64,000 nt of DNA from DATFCK01 sp963728975 (GCA_963728975.1 CAVSMF010000002.1:614635-678634), one strand, 5' to 3'. Counted from the first letter of the stretch, positions 8,810-18,058 are shown. Program-made: numbers and translations. The notes: a model not told the origin generated them from the letters alone.

Positions 8810-9475
8810 ATGAAAATTTTTCTTTACCCGGTGCTGGCCTTCCTCGTCTCCGCGTCGTTCGCCAACGCCCAGCAGCTTTCTCCCGCCGACCTGAAAAATC
8901 TTCTGGCGAAAATCCGGGAACGCCGCATCGCCGTTCCCGGGGTCCAGGCCGATTTTCAGGAAAAAAAGCAACTGCGGCTGATGAACAAACCGATCGCGAC
9001 CTCGGGCAAGATTTGGTTCGAAGCCCCAAACAAATTTCGCCGCGAAGTCAAAGGCAATGCCCCCAGCCTGACCGTCAGCAACGGGCACGATTTGTGGATT
9101 TATTACCCGAACTTCAAATCGGCCGAGCATTATACGTTAGGCAAACATTCACCAGTCGACGCCGCCATTGCCGCCATCAATACCGCGCTCAACTTCGAAA
9201 ACGTTGAAACTAACTTTCGTGTTACCGGATCGAAGACGGACAAAGGATACGAATTGGCGCTGACGCCCCGTTCCCCCTCTACCAAACGGATGTTCGAAAA
9301 ATTCGATCTGCTTCTGAACAACAACCTATTGGCGGAACGCACCGAGATGTTTCAGCCAAACGGCGACCGGGTGGTGACCAATTACACTAATCAGAGCCGG
9401 AGCCCAATCCCTCAATCCACCTTCGAATTTACTCCGCCTCCGGGGACGGAAGTGACCACGCCCCTCAAACGCTAG
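8810..9475 (+). CDS. LolA-family outer-membrane lipoprotein carrier-like protein
   Basis: 222 residues from the ATG at 8810; an upstream GTG at 8741 is in frame, but the signal peptide MKIFLYPVLAFLVSASFANA starts here. The body has the LolA pattern VQADFQEKKQLRLMNKPIA, SGKIWFEAPNKFRREV and NGHDLWIYYPNFKSAEHYTL. Known: LolA ferries lipoproteins across the periplasm; LolA-like proteins next to MMPL exporters occur in lipid or polyene biosynthetic clusters. The gene follows the exporter with a short gap, so co-transcription is likely. I favour a pathway-specific LolA relative rather than the housekeeping carrier. Confidence 0.8.
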   Translation: MKIFLYPVLAFLVSASFANAQQLSPADLKNLLAKIRERRIAVPGVQADFQEKKQLRLMNKPIATSGKIWFEAPNKFRREVKGNAPSLTVSNGHDLWIYYPNFKSAEHYTLGKHSPVDAAIAAINTALNFENVETNFRVTGSKTDKGYELALTPRSPSTKRMFEKFDLLLNNNLLAERTEMFQPNGDRVVTNYTNQSRSPIPQSTFEFTPPPGTEVTTPLKR

Positions 9476-9643
9476 GCCGCGAGGAGAGACCGCGCCCACG
9501 CGACGCCGTCTCCAAGTGCGGCCGGATGAGGCTTGGCCCCACCAACGGAATGACCCGCATTGCAGCTGGACGCCGGGTACCGGAACAATCTAGTATCGTC
9601 CCGATCCCCCCGATCTCCCCCGATCCCCCACCCCCCAATTCCA

Positions 9644-10036
9644 ATGGCCCACCCAGCTACAGTAGCGACCATCCTCTTCTCATTTCTTGCAATCTTGGTC
9701 AGCCCCTGTTCTGCCGCCGATTCGACCGGCCCCGAGGCCCGGGTCCATCGCAAGCCCGTTCTCTCGACCGCCCTCGCCGCCGCCGGTTATAGCCAGCGCC
9801 ACCATGTCCTCGAGATCGAGTTCTGCAACGGCGCGATCTACCGCTACCTGGCGGTGCCATCGTCTGTTTATCGAAAGCTGCTCTCGGCAAACTCCAAAGC
9901 CCGCTACTACGACTCCAACATCAAAGGCAAATATCGCTCGCTCCGCTTGCGAGCCGCTCAATCGCGGATGGTGAGTTTTGGTAACGAGCCGGACACCGGT
10001 ACGACTGTTTCTCATCCAGGCGGAACGTCGGAATAG
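9644..10036 (+). CDS. exported KTSC-domain protein
   Basis: 130 residues. The start is placed at the ATG at 9644, which opens a signal peptide (ATVATILFSFLAILVSPCSA); the longer frame from 9560 adds a proline-rich leader encoded by a C-rich tract. Residues ~45-105 match the KTSC domain: SALAAAGYS-type start, VLEIEFCNGAIYRYLAVPSS, and YYDSNIKGKYRSLRL. KTSC domains are short beta-rich modules of unknown function, often found with nucleic-acid enzymes; a secreted form is less usual. It is followed three bases later by a small membrane protein gene. Confidence 0.75.
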   Translation: MAHPATVATILFSFLAILVSPCSAADSTGPEARVHRKPVLSTALAAAGYSQRHHVLEIEFCNGAIYRYLAVPSSVYRKLLSANSKARYYDSNIKGKYRSLRLRAAQSRMVSFGNEPDTGTTVSHPGGTSE

Positions 10037-10039
10037 CCT

Positions 10040-10252
10040 GTGCCACGGATCGTTCTCACCACGGAGGAAAAGCAGGTTATCGCCTTTCTTGTCGCCGCAT
10101 TCCTTTTAGGGGCCACGGTTAAAACCTACCGGGCGACCAGGCCCGCTCGCGATGCCTCTGCCGCGCTCACCCCACAAAGCGCGGTCACATTCAACGTCCA
10201 TCCTTCAATTTCAAAAACGAAAGAACGGTCAGGATTGAAGCGGAAAAAATGA
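10040..10252 (+). CDS. small single-helix membrane protein, unknown
   Basis: 70 residues from a GTG at 10040, three bases after the KTSC gene stop. One predicted membrane helix (VIAFLVAAFLLGATV) follows an EEK-containing N-terminus; the rest is polar and ends in a basic cluster (KTKERSGLKRKK). No family recognised. Its TGA overlaps an ATG at 10249 that is in frame with the response regulator, which suggests translational coupling. Confidence 0.55.
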   Translation: MPRIVLTTEEKQVIAFLVAAFLLGATVKTYRATRPARDASAALTPQSAVTFNVHPSISKTKERSGLKRKK

Positions 10253-10329
10253 GCTGGCTTCCCGACCGGCGGGTTGGCCGGGGGGAAAGGCAAAAACAAC
10301 GCCCGTTGGCATGGAAACTTCTGCCACAT

Positions 10330-10707
10330 ATGTTTATGAGAGTCTTGATTGCCGACGACCAAAAAAACGTCGGAACGACCCTGGCCAATCTCGTCTGCCA
10401 TTGTAATCACGAGGTGGTGGAAGTCGTTGGTTCCGGACTCGAAGCCATACAGGCCTACAACCGGCATAACCCCGACGTCGTCCTGATGGATTATTGGATG
10501 TCCAAGCTCAATGGAGTCACTGCCTGCCGGAACATTCTGGCCAAAAACCCGCAAGCGCGCGTCATTTTGGTGTCGGCCTGGTCGCCCCTGAGTGAGCTGG
10601 AGGATTCCGGCGCCGTATCGGTTCTGTCGAAACCGGTCGATCTGCAACGCCTGGAAGAGGCGCTCAACGCCGCGATGGCGCAACCGGACTTGCAACCGCT
10701 CGAATGA
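10330..10707 (+). CDS. single-domain response regulator (REC only)
   Basis: 125 residues from the ATG at 10330 (a second ATG at 10336 precedes RVLIADDQ; an upstream in-frame ATG at 10249 overlaps the previous gene's stop and would add 27 residues). The receiver fold is complete: acidic pair in LIADDQ, phospho-acceptor Asp in VVLMDYWMSKLNG, Ser in VILVSAWSP and the Lys in VLSKPVD. There is no output domain, so it resembles CheY-like relay proteins. No histidine kinase lies nearby. Confidence 0.85.
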   Translation: MFMRVLIADDQKNVGTTLANLVCHCNHEVVEVVGSGLEAIQAYNRHNPDVVLMDYWMSKLNGVTACRNILAKNPQARVILVSAWSPLSELEDSGAVSVLSKPVDLQRLEEALNAAMAQPDLQPLE

Positions 10708-10711
10708 GGTA

Positions 10712-10749
10712 GGGCGAGCCTCCGGCTTGCCCGCAAGCGAGACGCTTGC
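10712..10749. repeat. paired short hairpins behind the response regulator
   Basis: Two hairpins in a row: GGGCGAGCC-TCC-GGCTTGCCC (10712-10732) and GCAAGCG-AGA-CGCTTGC (10733-10749). They could end transcription of the plus-strand genes but have no T-tract, and look like a small palindromic repeat of the kind scattered through the window. Confidence 0.6.
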
Positions 10750-10791
10750 GCTACTTTGGTGGCCCACTGATGTCACTTGCCAAATCTCAAT

Positions 10792-10845
10792 TGTAGCCAC
10801 GGCCCTGCGGGCCGTGTGCGCACGTCGCACAGCGACGTGGCTACA
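10792..10845. repeat. cloverleaf-like palindromic element
   Basis: An outer 10-bp stem TGTAGCCACG/CGTGGCTACA (10792-10801 and 10836-10845) encloses arms CACGGCCC-TGC-GGGCCGTG (10798-10816) and CACGTCGC-ACA-GCGACGTG (10821-10839). Parts of the outer stem and arms overlap, so alternative folds compete. It lies between converging genes. Confidence 0.75.
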
Positions 10846-10866
10846 GGCAGAGCCGAGGCCAGGGCA

Positions 10867-13491
10867 CTACGGATAAGTCAGGCGATAGAAACGCTTGGTG
10901 AAACTGCCGGCGTCCACGTCTTCGTATTGAAAAGAGCCGCTGCCGTCCGCCATCACGCTACCGAGAAAGGTAAAAGGAACAATCAGGTCGGGCGAAGCTT
11001 CAATGATATTCAACTGATTGGGCAGGCCGACGCATTCCAAAACGATATGACCGTTAGGCAGGCGGGTGATCGAAGTGATCTTTAGTTCGGTCGGATCGAA
11101 AACGTAGCCCTGGGCGACATCGATCAAATTGAAAAACGACCCGCCCAGGCCGACGCCGAAGGTGTCCGGAACGCTGTTGGCCGGTTGCTGAAGAGTCATC
11201 GTGCTGGCCGTGACTTCGTGCAGCCGATTATCGAGCGCGCCCGGCTCGCTCACCGCCGCCACCGGCAAATAGATCGTGATATTTCCGTTAGGCCCAAGCG
11301 TCGATTGGCAATTCGCCGCCGGCAGCTGGGTCCGCCCCGGGTAGGTCAAGGCGCCGCCACCGCCGATAAATTGGAGGGCGTTTTCACCGACAAAGCATTG
11401 CAGGGCCGCTCCGTTGAGCGATTCAGCGTAGACATGGAAATTCTTGCCGCCGTTTGGATCCGAACTGGAAGGGATAAACCACTGGGTGGACCAGACCAGG
11501 TCCGGGTCCGGATCCTGCCCAATTGTCGGGGCCAGGCTCAGATCGCTGATTTGCATCACGATTTTGTAACAGGGCGCGCCGACCGAGCAGGGCGCAGTCG
11601 TGATCCGGCTCACGCTCGAACTCAAAATGTCGAGCTGCGGCATGCTCGCGCTGCTGGTCCCGGCCGCTTCGTATTTGCCGTCGCCGGATGGATCCGACAC
11701 ACCATTGAATTGCCTCAGCCCGCCGATGTGCACCGGCGAAGTGGCGGAAAAAAGTCCGCTGCCGCCATTCTGCCGCACATACATCCCGTGGTCGATGGCC
11801 GAGCCGATAATATTGTTGGAATCGCCGTAAGCGATCTGGGCTTCGCCCGCCGGACCGGTGCGGACTTGAAGAAAATCGCCCAACACCCGATTGCCGCACT
11901 GGCCGCCGAGGAGGGTTTGAATGCTGCCGCGGTGAATCGGGTGCTCGCTGGCGCGCACGGGCGCGGTGAAAGTCGGCGCGGGATTGTGGGCGTTCACACT
12001 CTGCACCATCCAAAGACTCCAGAGACCGTTGACCGAGTCCGGACCATTGATGTTACTGCCTTGACTGGGAGGCAGCGGAGCATTGACTCCGCAGGTTTGA
12101 TCATTGGGATTGCTCAGAGCAGTTGTTCCGTACCAAACAATGTTCACTCGCCCGTCGTCTCCGGCCGCGATCCAGGCAAACACGTTGTTATGCAAAATAC
12201 CTTCGGGCGATCCCGACGTGTCGATCGTTATCGGCGCCGACCAGGTATTGCCCTGGTCGGTTGAATACGAATACTGCAGCACGGTGTCGCCAACGATATT
12301 GCCGCTGCCATCGGTCGGAGCCTGTTCCCAAACCGCGTAAAGGTTGCCCGCCTTATCGATGGCCATGGTCGGAAAATCGCCGCCGGTCTTCTGGTTGGCG
12401 CCCAGGTCCGCCACCATCAGGTCGGTGCAATTCAACCCGCTCGGGTCGCTCACATTTGCCACCGGCGCGCCGAAATCGACCGGAAAACAGCGGCCGATCA
12501 TGATCTTGTTCAAAAATGAATTGTCGTGAATGACAAAGACATGTTTGACCGGGGCCGGCAAGGTTGCGTAGCCGTTGACGCCGTCCGGCTGGCCCAGCGT
12601 TGTCGCAATCGGGCTGACTTCGTTGTTGCCCATGATCGCTTCATCGCACGACAACACCGCCGAAACGTGATTGGCCGGGCCGAACTCGATTCCCGCCGTG
12701 GCCGCGGCCGCGCTCGTCACCGGCGATCGATACATCACCAGCACATTGTTACCGCTGCTGTTGCCGCACATCGGAGCCCCGGGCCCGATCTCGTCATTAC
12801 TCAAATAAATGCTGCCTCCGGCTAACGGATCCCCATCGATCGCATACCACTGGCGATCCACCGCCGTGTCCGGTACCCCCGTGTTGCTGCAGGTAAACGT
12901 CGACCCGCCATCGTCCGACCGCGCGGTGCTGAAATTGGCCAGGGTAAGATCGTTGAAATAAAGCCGGCCGGCCGAATCCAGCGCCAGTTCCGTGTCCCCG
13001 CCCCCGTGACAAGTCGTGATCTTTCCTTCCAACGGAGCGGCGCCCGGCACCCATTTGAAAGTCTTGCCGCCATCCAGGGAATGCCAAATCCAACTGGTAT
13101 CGGCCGAGGCCGATCCCGGAGCGCTTGTATAAATCCGGTTCGTATTGGTCATCGGATCGACTGTCGGATCGATCCGAATGTCCTGTTCGAAACCGACTCC
13201 GCCGATCCCGCTGATCACCGGATGACCAAAAGTGGGGGCGTTGACGTCCAGTGCTACCGACAGATTTTGAGAACGCGGCGAAACCACCCGCTGGCGATTC
13301 GGCCTCGTGTCCCTCGGCCAAAATCGTAATTTCTCCACCGCCAGCCGCGGACCACCGCGGGGGGTGGAGTCAACCATGGTAAAGCTCCAAATGCCAAAGA
13401 TGCCGCCCAGCAGGAAAAGAATGAAAGCCAACCGAGTTCGCCAGACGAACCGGCTGAAGCGGCTTGATTTGAACCCTTTTTTTCTAGTCAT
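10867..13491 (-). CDS. large exported Asp-box (BNR/sialidase-like) protein
   Basis: 874 residues with an N-terminal membrane or signal segment (TRLAFILFLLGGIFGIWSFT). Asp-box-like blades are visible: SLDGGKTFKWV, SDDGGSTFTC and STDQGNTWSAP, typical of beta-propellers of the sialidase/BNR type. The middle contains QWYAIDGDPLAGGSIYLSND and several similar segments. The C-terminus (LNIIEASPDLIVPFTFLGSV ... KRFYRLTYP) resembles the Ig-like end of many exported Verrucomicrobiota proteins. The catalytic Arg triad of true sialidases was not identified, so enzymatic activity should not be assumed. Likely periplasmic or surface-located. Confidence 0.7.
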   Translation of the reverse strand: MTRKKGFKSSRFSRFVWRTRLAFILFLLGGIFGIWSFTMVDSTPRGGPRLAVEKLRFWPRDTRPNRQRVVSPRSQNLSVALDVNAPTFGHPVISGIGGVGFEQDIRIDPTVDPMTNTNRIYTSAPGSASADTSWIWHSLDGGKTFKWVPGAAPLEGKITTCHGGGDTELALDSAGRLYFNDLTLANFSTARSDDGGSTFTCSNTGVPDTAVDRQWYAIDGDPLAGGSIYLSNDEIGPGAPMCGNSSGNNVLVMYRSPVTSAAAATAGIEFGPANHVSAVLSCDEAIMGNNEVSPIATTLGQPDGVNGYATLPAPVKHVFVIHDNSFLNKIMIGRCFPVDFGAPVANVSDPSGLNCTDLMVADLGANQKTGGDFPTMAIDKAGNLYAVWEQAPTDGSGNIVGDTVLQYSYSTDQGNTWSAPITIDTSGSPEGILHNNVFAWIAAGDDGRVNIVWYGTTALSNPNDQTCGVNAPLPPSQGSNINGPDSVNGLWSLWMVQSVNAHNPAPTFTAPVRASEHPIHRGSIQTLLGGQCGNRVLGDFLQVRTGPAGEAQIAYGDSNNIIGSAIDHGMYVRQNGGSGLFSATSPVHIGGLRQFNGVSDPSGDGKYEAAGTSSASMPQLDILSSSVSRITTAPCSVGAPCYKIVMQISDLSLAPTIGQDPDPDLVWSTQWFIPSSSDPNGGKNFHVYAESLNGAALQCFVGENALQFIGGGGALTYPGRTQLPAANCQSTLGPNGNITIYLPVAAVSEPGALDNRLHEVTASTMTLQQPANSVPDTFGVGLGGSFFNLIDVAQGYVFDPTELKITSITRLPNGHIVLECVGLPNQLNIIEASPDLIVPFTFLGSVMADGSGSFQYEDVDAGSFTKRFYRLTYP

Positions 13492-13615
13492 GGCTGTTCC
13501 TCTCGCCCTAAAAACGGATGTTTCTGGATGCCAAGCGAGCGGAGTTTAGCAGAACTGGTAATTCTAATGCCAGCCGATATTTAGAGGAACGTCTAAGCCG
13601 GTCGCCCCTTGAGCC

Positions 13616-13718
13616 TTACAGATACTCCGCCGGGGATCGGGTGGTCGGATATTCCTGCTCCCAGTAGCGCGTTACGATCCACCAGCGCCGGCCATCCTGG
13701 AACAAGTGAAGGCTGTTG
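13616..13718 (-). pseudogene. C-terminal remnant of an NTF2/SnoaL-like protein
   Basis: Directly behind the stop codon of the lyase-like gene, the minus strand reads NNSLHLFQDGRRWWIVTRYW then EQEYPTTRSPAEYL and a stop. This pattern, ending in a short loop plus EYL, is the usual C-terminus of NTF2/SnoaL-like (DUF4440-type) small proteins. The N-terminal ~100 residues are absent and there is no start codon. It appears to be debris left by a deletion. Confidence 0.6.
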
Positions 13719-14564
13719 TTAAGCTTCTCCCTGCTCAACCGCGTGAAATTGGGCGAAGAATTCATTCAGTTCGTTGTGCGGCGCCGCATCCTTGAACCCA
13801 TCAAAGGTGCCGCTCTCCGCCAGCTCGGCCGCGGCCCGGGCAAAACTGCCCCAGGCGACACGGAAAAGGGCTCCGCCAACGCTGACCCGCCGGACACCGA
13901 GCACCGCTGCGTCGCTTATCGTTAGGCCGATCGATCCGCCGATCAGCAGATTGACCGGCTTCGGCGCGACCGCCTTTACCACGGTTTCGATTTGGTCGCG
14001 GGCGCGAATACCCGGCGCATACAGGCAGTCCGCTCCCGCCTCAGCATATGCCTTGAGCCGCCTAACCACCTCCTCGATGTCAGGCCGGCCCACCAAAAAA
14101 CACTCGGCCCGCCCAACCAGCAGGACATCGCCGCCGGCTTTATCGATTGCTTCCCGGGCCGCCTTCATTCGCGCCACCGCATGATCGAAACAATAGAGCG
14201 GTCCCGCCTTGTCCCCGGTTGAATCTTCAATTGAAAGGCCGGCAACACCGGTTTCGACACAGAGCCGAACATTTTCAGCTACCTCGGCAGGCGAATGGCC
14301 AAATCCATTTTCGAAATCCGCGTTTACCGGCACGTCCACCGCTTCAACCAGTTCCCGGATATGAGCCAGAACCGTTTCCAATGGAACCGCATTATCGGGC
14401 AGACCCCGTGAGAAGGCGAAACCGGCCGAGGTTGTGGCGATGGCCTTGAACCCCAGGTGCTCGAGGTAACGGGCGCTGCCCGGATTCCAGGCATTAGGCA
14501 GGATGAAACATCCGGCCTGGTGCAGCCTGCGAAAAGCTTCTCGTTTTTCAGAAATGGCACCCAT
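13719..14564 (-). CDS. isocitrate lyase/PEP mutase family protein
   Basis: 281 residues. Clear family motifs: FILPNAWNPGSARYLEHLGF, AIATTSAGFAFSRGLPD, VPVNADFENGFG (metal-binding Asp/Glu), GVAGLSIEDSTG and GADCLYAPGI. The family includes PEP mutase, 2-methylisocitrate lyase, oxaloacetate decarboxylase and carboxyvinyl-carboxyphosphonate phosphorylmutase. The signature Cys region of isocitrate lyases (KKCGH) is absent, which favours the PEP mutase/oxaloacetate-hydrolase-like branch. Cytoplasmic; the substrate cannot be set from context. A pseudogene tail directly follows its stop codon. Confidence 0.85.
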   Translation of the reverse strand: MGAISEKREAFRRLHQAGCFILPNAWNPGSARYLEHLGFKAIATTSAGFAFSRGLPDNAVPLETVLAHIRELVEAVDVPVNADFENGFGHSPAEVAENVRLCVETGVAGLSIEDSTGDKAGPLYCFDHAVARMKAAREAIDKAGGDVLLVGRAECFLVGRPDIEEVVRRLKAYAEAGADCLYAPGIRARDQIETVVKAVAPKPVNLLIGGSIGLTISDAAVLGVRRVSVGGALFRVAWGSFARAAAELAESGTFDGFKDAAPHNELNEFFAQFHAVEQGEA

Positions 14565-14847
14565 TTCTGGGTAATTCTACAAGGCTCTGACGGGGATACG
14601 AGCGCGGGATGCAAAAGGAGACCAAGAAAGGAGAGGCCCCATTTTTCGCCGGATTTGGCTCGAAATACATCTTAGCCAACAATCATAGGATAGGCAATTT
14701 GGCGACAAATATATCTGGATTACGTAACTTCTGGTGTACCGTTTGCTGCCCAATGCGCAATGCTCTCCCCCCGGTCGCCCACCGCCCTCTCGCAAACCCC
14801 GCTTGATTCCGCAACTCCTGCTCATTGGCGGGTTTAAGTAATCGTCC

Positions 14848-16524
14848 ATGACCGCTTTGCCTTCCCGGATGAAAATGTTTCGACCGGCAATTGCATGGGT
14901 TTCTTTGGTGGCCTTGGCGACTGCTCTCTGTTTCGCTCCGGCGTCAGTCCAGGCCGGTCACAAAAAGAAAAAAAAGAAAAAGAAGCCGCCAACGATCGCG
15001 GCTGCGGAGGCGGCCCGATTCCTCACTCAATCGACCTTCGGGCCGACCACAAGTCTGCTCCAGCAGGTCGAGCAAATTGGATTCGCCAATTTTTTGGACC
15101 AGCAATTCGCCCTGGGCGCCACCGCGACATTGCCGCGGGTCGATCAAGCGGTGGCAAGCCTCCCGGCCGGGACCGGCCCTTCAAACGCTCAATTTCAGGA
15201 GGCCTGGTGGCATACCATCGTTACTGCTCCCGATCAGCTCCGCCAGCGGGTCGCGTTTGCTCTCAGCCAAATCATGGTGGTCTCGGCCAATGGCAACAGC
15301 ATGCGCCAGCATCCCGAAGCGATGGCGGCTTACTGGGATCTGCTGGCACGCGATGCCTTTGGGAATTTCCGCAAACTCCTCGAGGACGTGACCCTGAATC
15401 CGGCCATGGGCGATTTTCTCGACATGGCGCACAACGACAAACCGAATCCGAGAAAGAACACCGAACCAAATGAGAACTACGGCCGCGAGGTGATGCAACT
15501 TTTCACCATCGGTCTGTATCGACTGAATCCCGACGGATCGCTCCAGCTTGACGGAAATGGACAGCCGATTCCGACTTACGATCAGGACGTGGTGGAAGGC
15601 TATTCTCACGTCTTCACCGGCTGGTCCTGGGCTCAAACAGGAACGCCGACCTGGAATTACGTTCCTCCAAATTACCGTCAACCAATGATGGCGTTTGCCG
15701 ACCATCACGATACCGGTCCAAAACAACTCCTCGATGGTGTGACGTTACCGGCTGGTCTGAGCCAGGCCGACGATTTGAAGCAAGCACTCGATTTGCTGTT
15801 CAATCACCAGAACACCGGACCGTTCATCGCGCGGCGATTGATTCAGCGCCTGGTTACGAGCAATCCGAGTCCGGGCTACATCGCCCGGGTCGCCCAGGTT
15901 TTCGCGAACAACGGGCATGGCGTGCGCGGCGATTTGAAAGCTGTGGTCCAGGCGATTCTTCTCGATTCTGAGGCGCGGTTGAGCAATCCCGGAGCCTACG
16001 CGGGCTACGGCCATGAGCGCGAGCCGATCGTTCGTCTGGCCAATCTTTACCGTGCCTTTAACGCCTCGGCGCCGAGCGGCAAATTCGTGGTCAACAATCA
16101 GCCATTCATTTTCGGTCAGGCCCCGCTTTATTCTCCCACCGTCTTCAACTTCTTCGCGCCCGATTATTCCCAGCCCGGCGCCATCGAACAAGCGGGCCTG
16201 TTTGCGCCCGAGTTTCAAATCACCACCGATACCACCGTGATTACCTCCGCTAACAAAATGCGAAGCGCAGTTTACCAGGAGCCTTCCCTGAGCAACCCGG
16301 ACACGATTGTGCTGGATCTTTCTTCGCTGACGACGCTCGCTTCCAATCCAGGCAGCCTGGTCGATTCTCTCAACATTCTTCTGATGAGCGGCCAAATGTC
16401 GGCCCAGACCCGCAATATCGTGGTCAATGCCGTAAGCCAGATCCCGGATACGAACCCTCTCGAGCGCGCCCAAACCGCGGTTCATTTGCTGGTTACTTCG
16501 CCGGAATTTGTCGTCGAAAAATAA
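14848..16524 (+). CDS. DUF1800 family exported protein
   Basis: 558 residues with a signal peptide (residues ~10-36, ending SVQAGHK), then a run of eight lysines in a GHKKKK...PP linker encoded by an A-rich stretch. The DUF1800 body begins EAARFLTQSTFGPT and contains NENYGREVMQLFTIGLYRLN, VVEGYSHVFTGWSW and FIARRLIQRLVTSNPSPGYI. Known: DUF1800 genes are very often followed by a DUF1501 gene, as here, especially in Planctomycetota and Verrucomicrobiota; the function is not known. The next gene starts 16 bp later, so the two are almost certainly one operon. An in-frame ATG at 14869 is an alternative start. Confidence 0.9.
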   Translation: MTALPSRMKMFRPAIAWVSLVALATALCFAPASVQAGHKKKKKKKKPPTIAAAEAARFLTQSTFGPTTSLLQQVEQIGFANFLDQQFALGATATLPRVDQAVASLPAGTGPSNAQFQEAWWHTIVTAPDQLRQRVAFALSQIMVVSANGNSMRQHPEAMAAYWDLLARDAFGNFRKLLEDVTLNPAMGDFLDMAHNDKPNPRKNTEPNENYGREVMQLFTIGLYRLNPDGSLQLDGNGQPIPTYDQDVVEGYSHVFTGWSWAQTGTPTWNYVPPNYRQPMMAFADHHDTGPKQLLDGVTLPAGLSQADDLKQALDLLFNHQNTGPFIARRLIQRLVTSNPSPGYIARVAQVFANNGHGVRGDLKAVVQAILLDSEARLSNPGAYAGYGHEREPIVRLANLYRAFNASAPSGKFVVNNQPFIFGQAPLYSPTVFNFFAPDYSQPGAIEQAGLFAPEFQITTDTTVITSANKMRSAVYQEPSLSNPDTIVLDLSSLTTLASNPGSLVDSLNILLMSGQMSAQTRNIVVNAVSQIPDTNPLERAQTAVHLLVTSPEFVVEK

Positions 16525-16540
16525 TACTACCGGACCACCC

Positions 16541-17935
16541 ATGGAAATTTCCCGTCGCCATTTTCTTCGCCAGGCCGCCTGCGCTGCGGTCGGAACGACT
16601 TCGATTGCCTCCACCGTATGGAATCTCCGCGCAATCAACGCCGCCACCGCCCAGGTTCTCAGCAGTGGCAACGAGTTCCGGGCTCTGGTTTGTCTCTTTC
16701 TCTACGGCGGCAACGATGCCAACAACATGGTTGTGCCTAACGACAATGCCGCCTACGCCGCCTATGCCGCCGCTCGCGGTCCGCTCGCCCTCCCCCAGAA
16801 TTCGCTGCTCCCTCTCAATCTGATCACGCCCGATCCGCAAGGCCGCACTTTTGCCTTGCATCCAAGCATGCCGGAACTGCAATCGCTGTTTAACGCCGAA
16901 AGAGCGCTCGCGGTCATGGCCAACGTCGGCACTCTGGTCGAGCCGACAACTGCGGCAGCCTATCGCGCAGGCAGAGCAAAACTTCCGCCCCAGCTCTTTT
17001 CCCACGCCGATCAGCAAGTGGAATGGCAGACCGCCTGGCCCGATGCCGCCCCCAATACCGGCTGGGGCGGTCGTCTCGCTGATCTGCTGACTTCATTCAA
17101 TAATGCGGATTCGCTATCGATGTCGATATCGCTCGCCGGCACCAATACCTTTCAGGTGGGCAACAAAGTCTCCGAATATCAAGTCTCGCCTAACGGCAGC
17201 ATCAGCCTGAACGGGTTTGGCGGCAGAAACGGACAGATTCGTTATCAGGCGGTGCAGGATCTCTTGAATCTGCCGCACCAAAACCTTTTCGAAGGGGAAT
17301 TCGCCAGGATTACCAACCGCGCCATTGCCAACAACGCGCTATTGGCCGGCGCGGTGGCCAACATAAACATCAACACGCCTTTCCCCGCCGGCTCTACCCT
17401 GGGCGATCAACTGCAAATGATCGCTAAAATTATCGCCGCCCGTGACACCCTCGGCATGCGCCGGCAGATTTTCTTTTGCTCCGTAGGCGGATACGACACC
17501 CATAGCAACGAGCTGGCTTCCCAAGCCAATCTTTTGGCTGAGCTCAGCCAGTGCATGAACGCATTTTATCAGGCCACCAAAGAACTGGCTGTGGCCGACC
17601 GCGTCACCCTGTTCACCGCTTCGGATTTCGGGCGGACTTTTCAGTCCAACGGATCCGGCGCCGACCATGCCTGGGGAAGCCATGCCCTGGTTCTCGGCGG
17701 ATCGGTCAAGGGCGGCGGCATCTACGGCTCATACCCTACCCTCGTTGTCGGCGGCCCCGACGATATCGGCGAAGGCCGCTGGGTCCCGGCTACTTCGGTG
17801 GATGAATACTCCGCGACCCTGGCCAAATGGTACGGGGTGAACAGTCCAAGCGATCTGACGACGGTGCTGCCTAACATTGGACGTTTTGCTAACCCCGACG
17901 TCGGCTTCATGAATCAGCTGGCAGTCTCGACATAA
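16541..17935 (+). CDS. DUF1501 family Tat-exported protein
   Basis: 464 residues from the ATG at 16541; an earlier in-frame start at 16508 would overlap the DUF1800 gene. The N-terminus MEISRRHFLRQAACAAVGTT is a twin-arginine signal, so the protein is probably exported folded. The body has DUF1501 features of the alkaline-phosphatase-like superfamily: LVCLFLYGGNDANNMVVPND near the start and TLFTASDFGRTFQSNGSGAD followed by HAWGSHALVLGGSVKGGGIY near the end. Inference: partner of the DUF1800 protein in one exported complex or pathway. Confidence 0.9.
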   Translation: MEISRRHFLRQAACAAVGTTSIASTVWNLRAINAATAQVLSSGNEFRALVCLFLYGGNDANNMVVPNDNAAYAAYAAARGPLALPQNSLLPLNLITPDPQGRTFALHPSMPELQSLFNAERALAVMANVGTLVEPTTAAAYRAGRAKLPPQLFSHADQQVEWQTAWPDAAPNTGWGGRLADLLTSFNNADSLSMSISLAGTNTFQVGNKVSEYQVSPNGSISLNGFGGRNGQIRYQAVQDLLNLPHQNLFEGEFARITNRAIANNALLAGAVANININTPFPAGSTLGDQLQMIAKIIAARDTLGMRRQIFFCSVGGYDTHSNELASQANLLAELSQCMNAFYQATKELAVADRVTLFTASDFGRTFQSNGSGADHAWGSHALVLGGSVKGGGIYGSYPTLVVGGPDDIGEGRWVPATSVDEYSATLAKWYGVNSPSDLTTVLPNIGRFANPDVGFMNQLAVST

Positions 17936-17941
17936 TGAACG

Positions 17942-18043
17942 GGAGGGACGAGCTTATCTCGTCCCAAAATTTTCGCTCAAAGGATTCGCGTTTGAATCAG
18001 CCGTCGCCGAATCGATAATGGGACCAGACAAGCTCGTCCCTCC
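17942..18043. repeat. inverted repeat between converging genes
   Basis: GGAGGGACGAGCTT (17942-17955) and AAGCTCGTCCCTCC (18030-18043) are exact inverted copies 74 bp apart. The left arm also forms a local hairpin GGGACGAG/CTCGTCCC (17945-17966 region). A related GGGGCGAG hairpin follows the gene ending at 28390. It may serve as a two-way terminator. Confidence 0.65.
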
Positions 18044-18058
18044 ATGGCACCGGGCTCC

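Noticed and set aside
11185..12264. Plus-strand frame of 359 residues opposite the Asp-box gene
   Set aside because: A shadow of a high-GC coding region: Arg/Gly-rich, no domain, while the minus-strand frame has clear motifs.
10867..13491. Calling the Asp-box protein a sialidase
   Set aside because: Asp boxes only show a propeller; the Arg triad and FRIP-type motif were not found.
17942..18043. Classical intrinsic terminator
   Set aside because: Good stems but no T-tract on either side; kept only as an inverted repeat.
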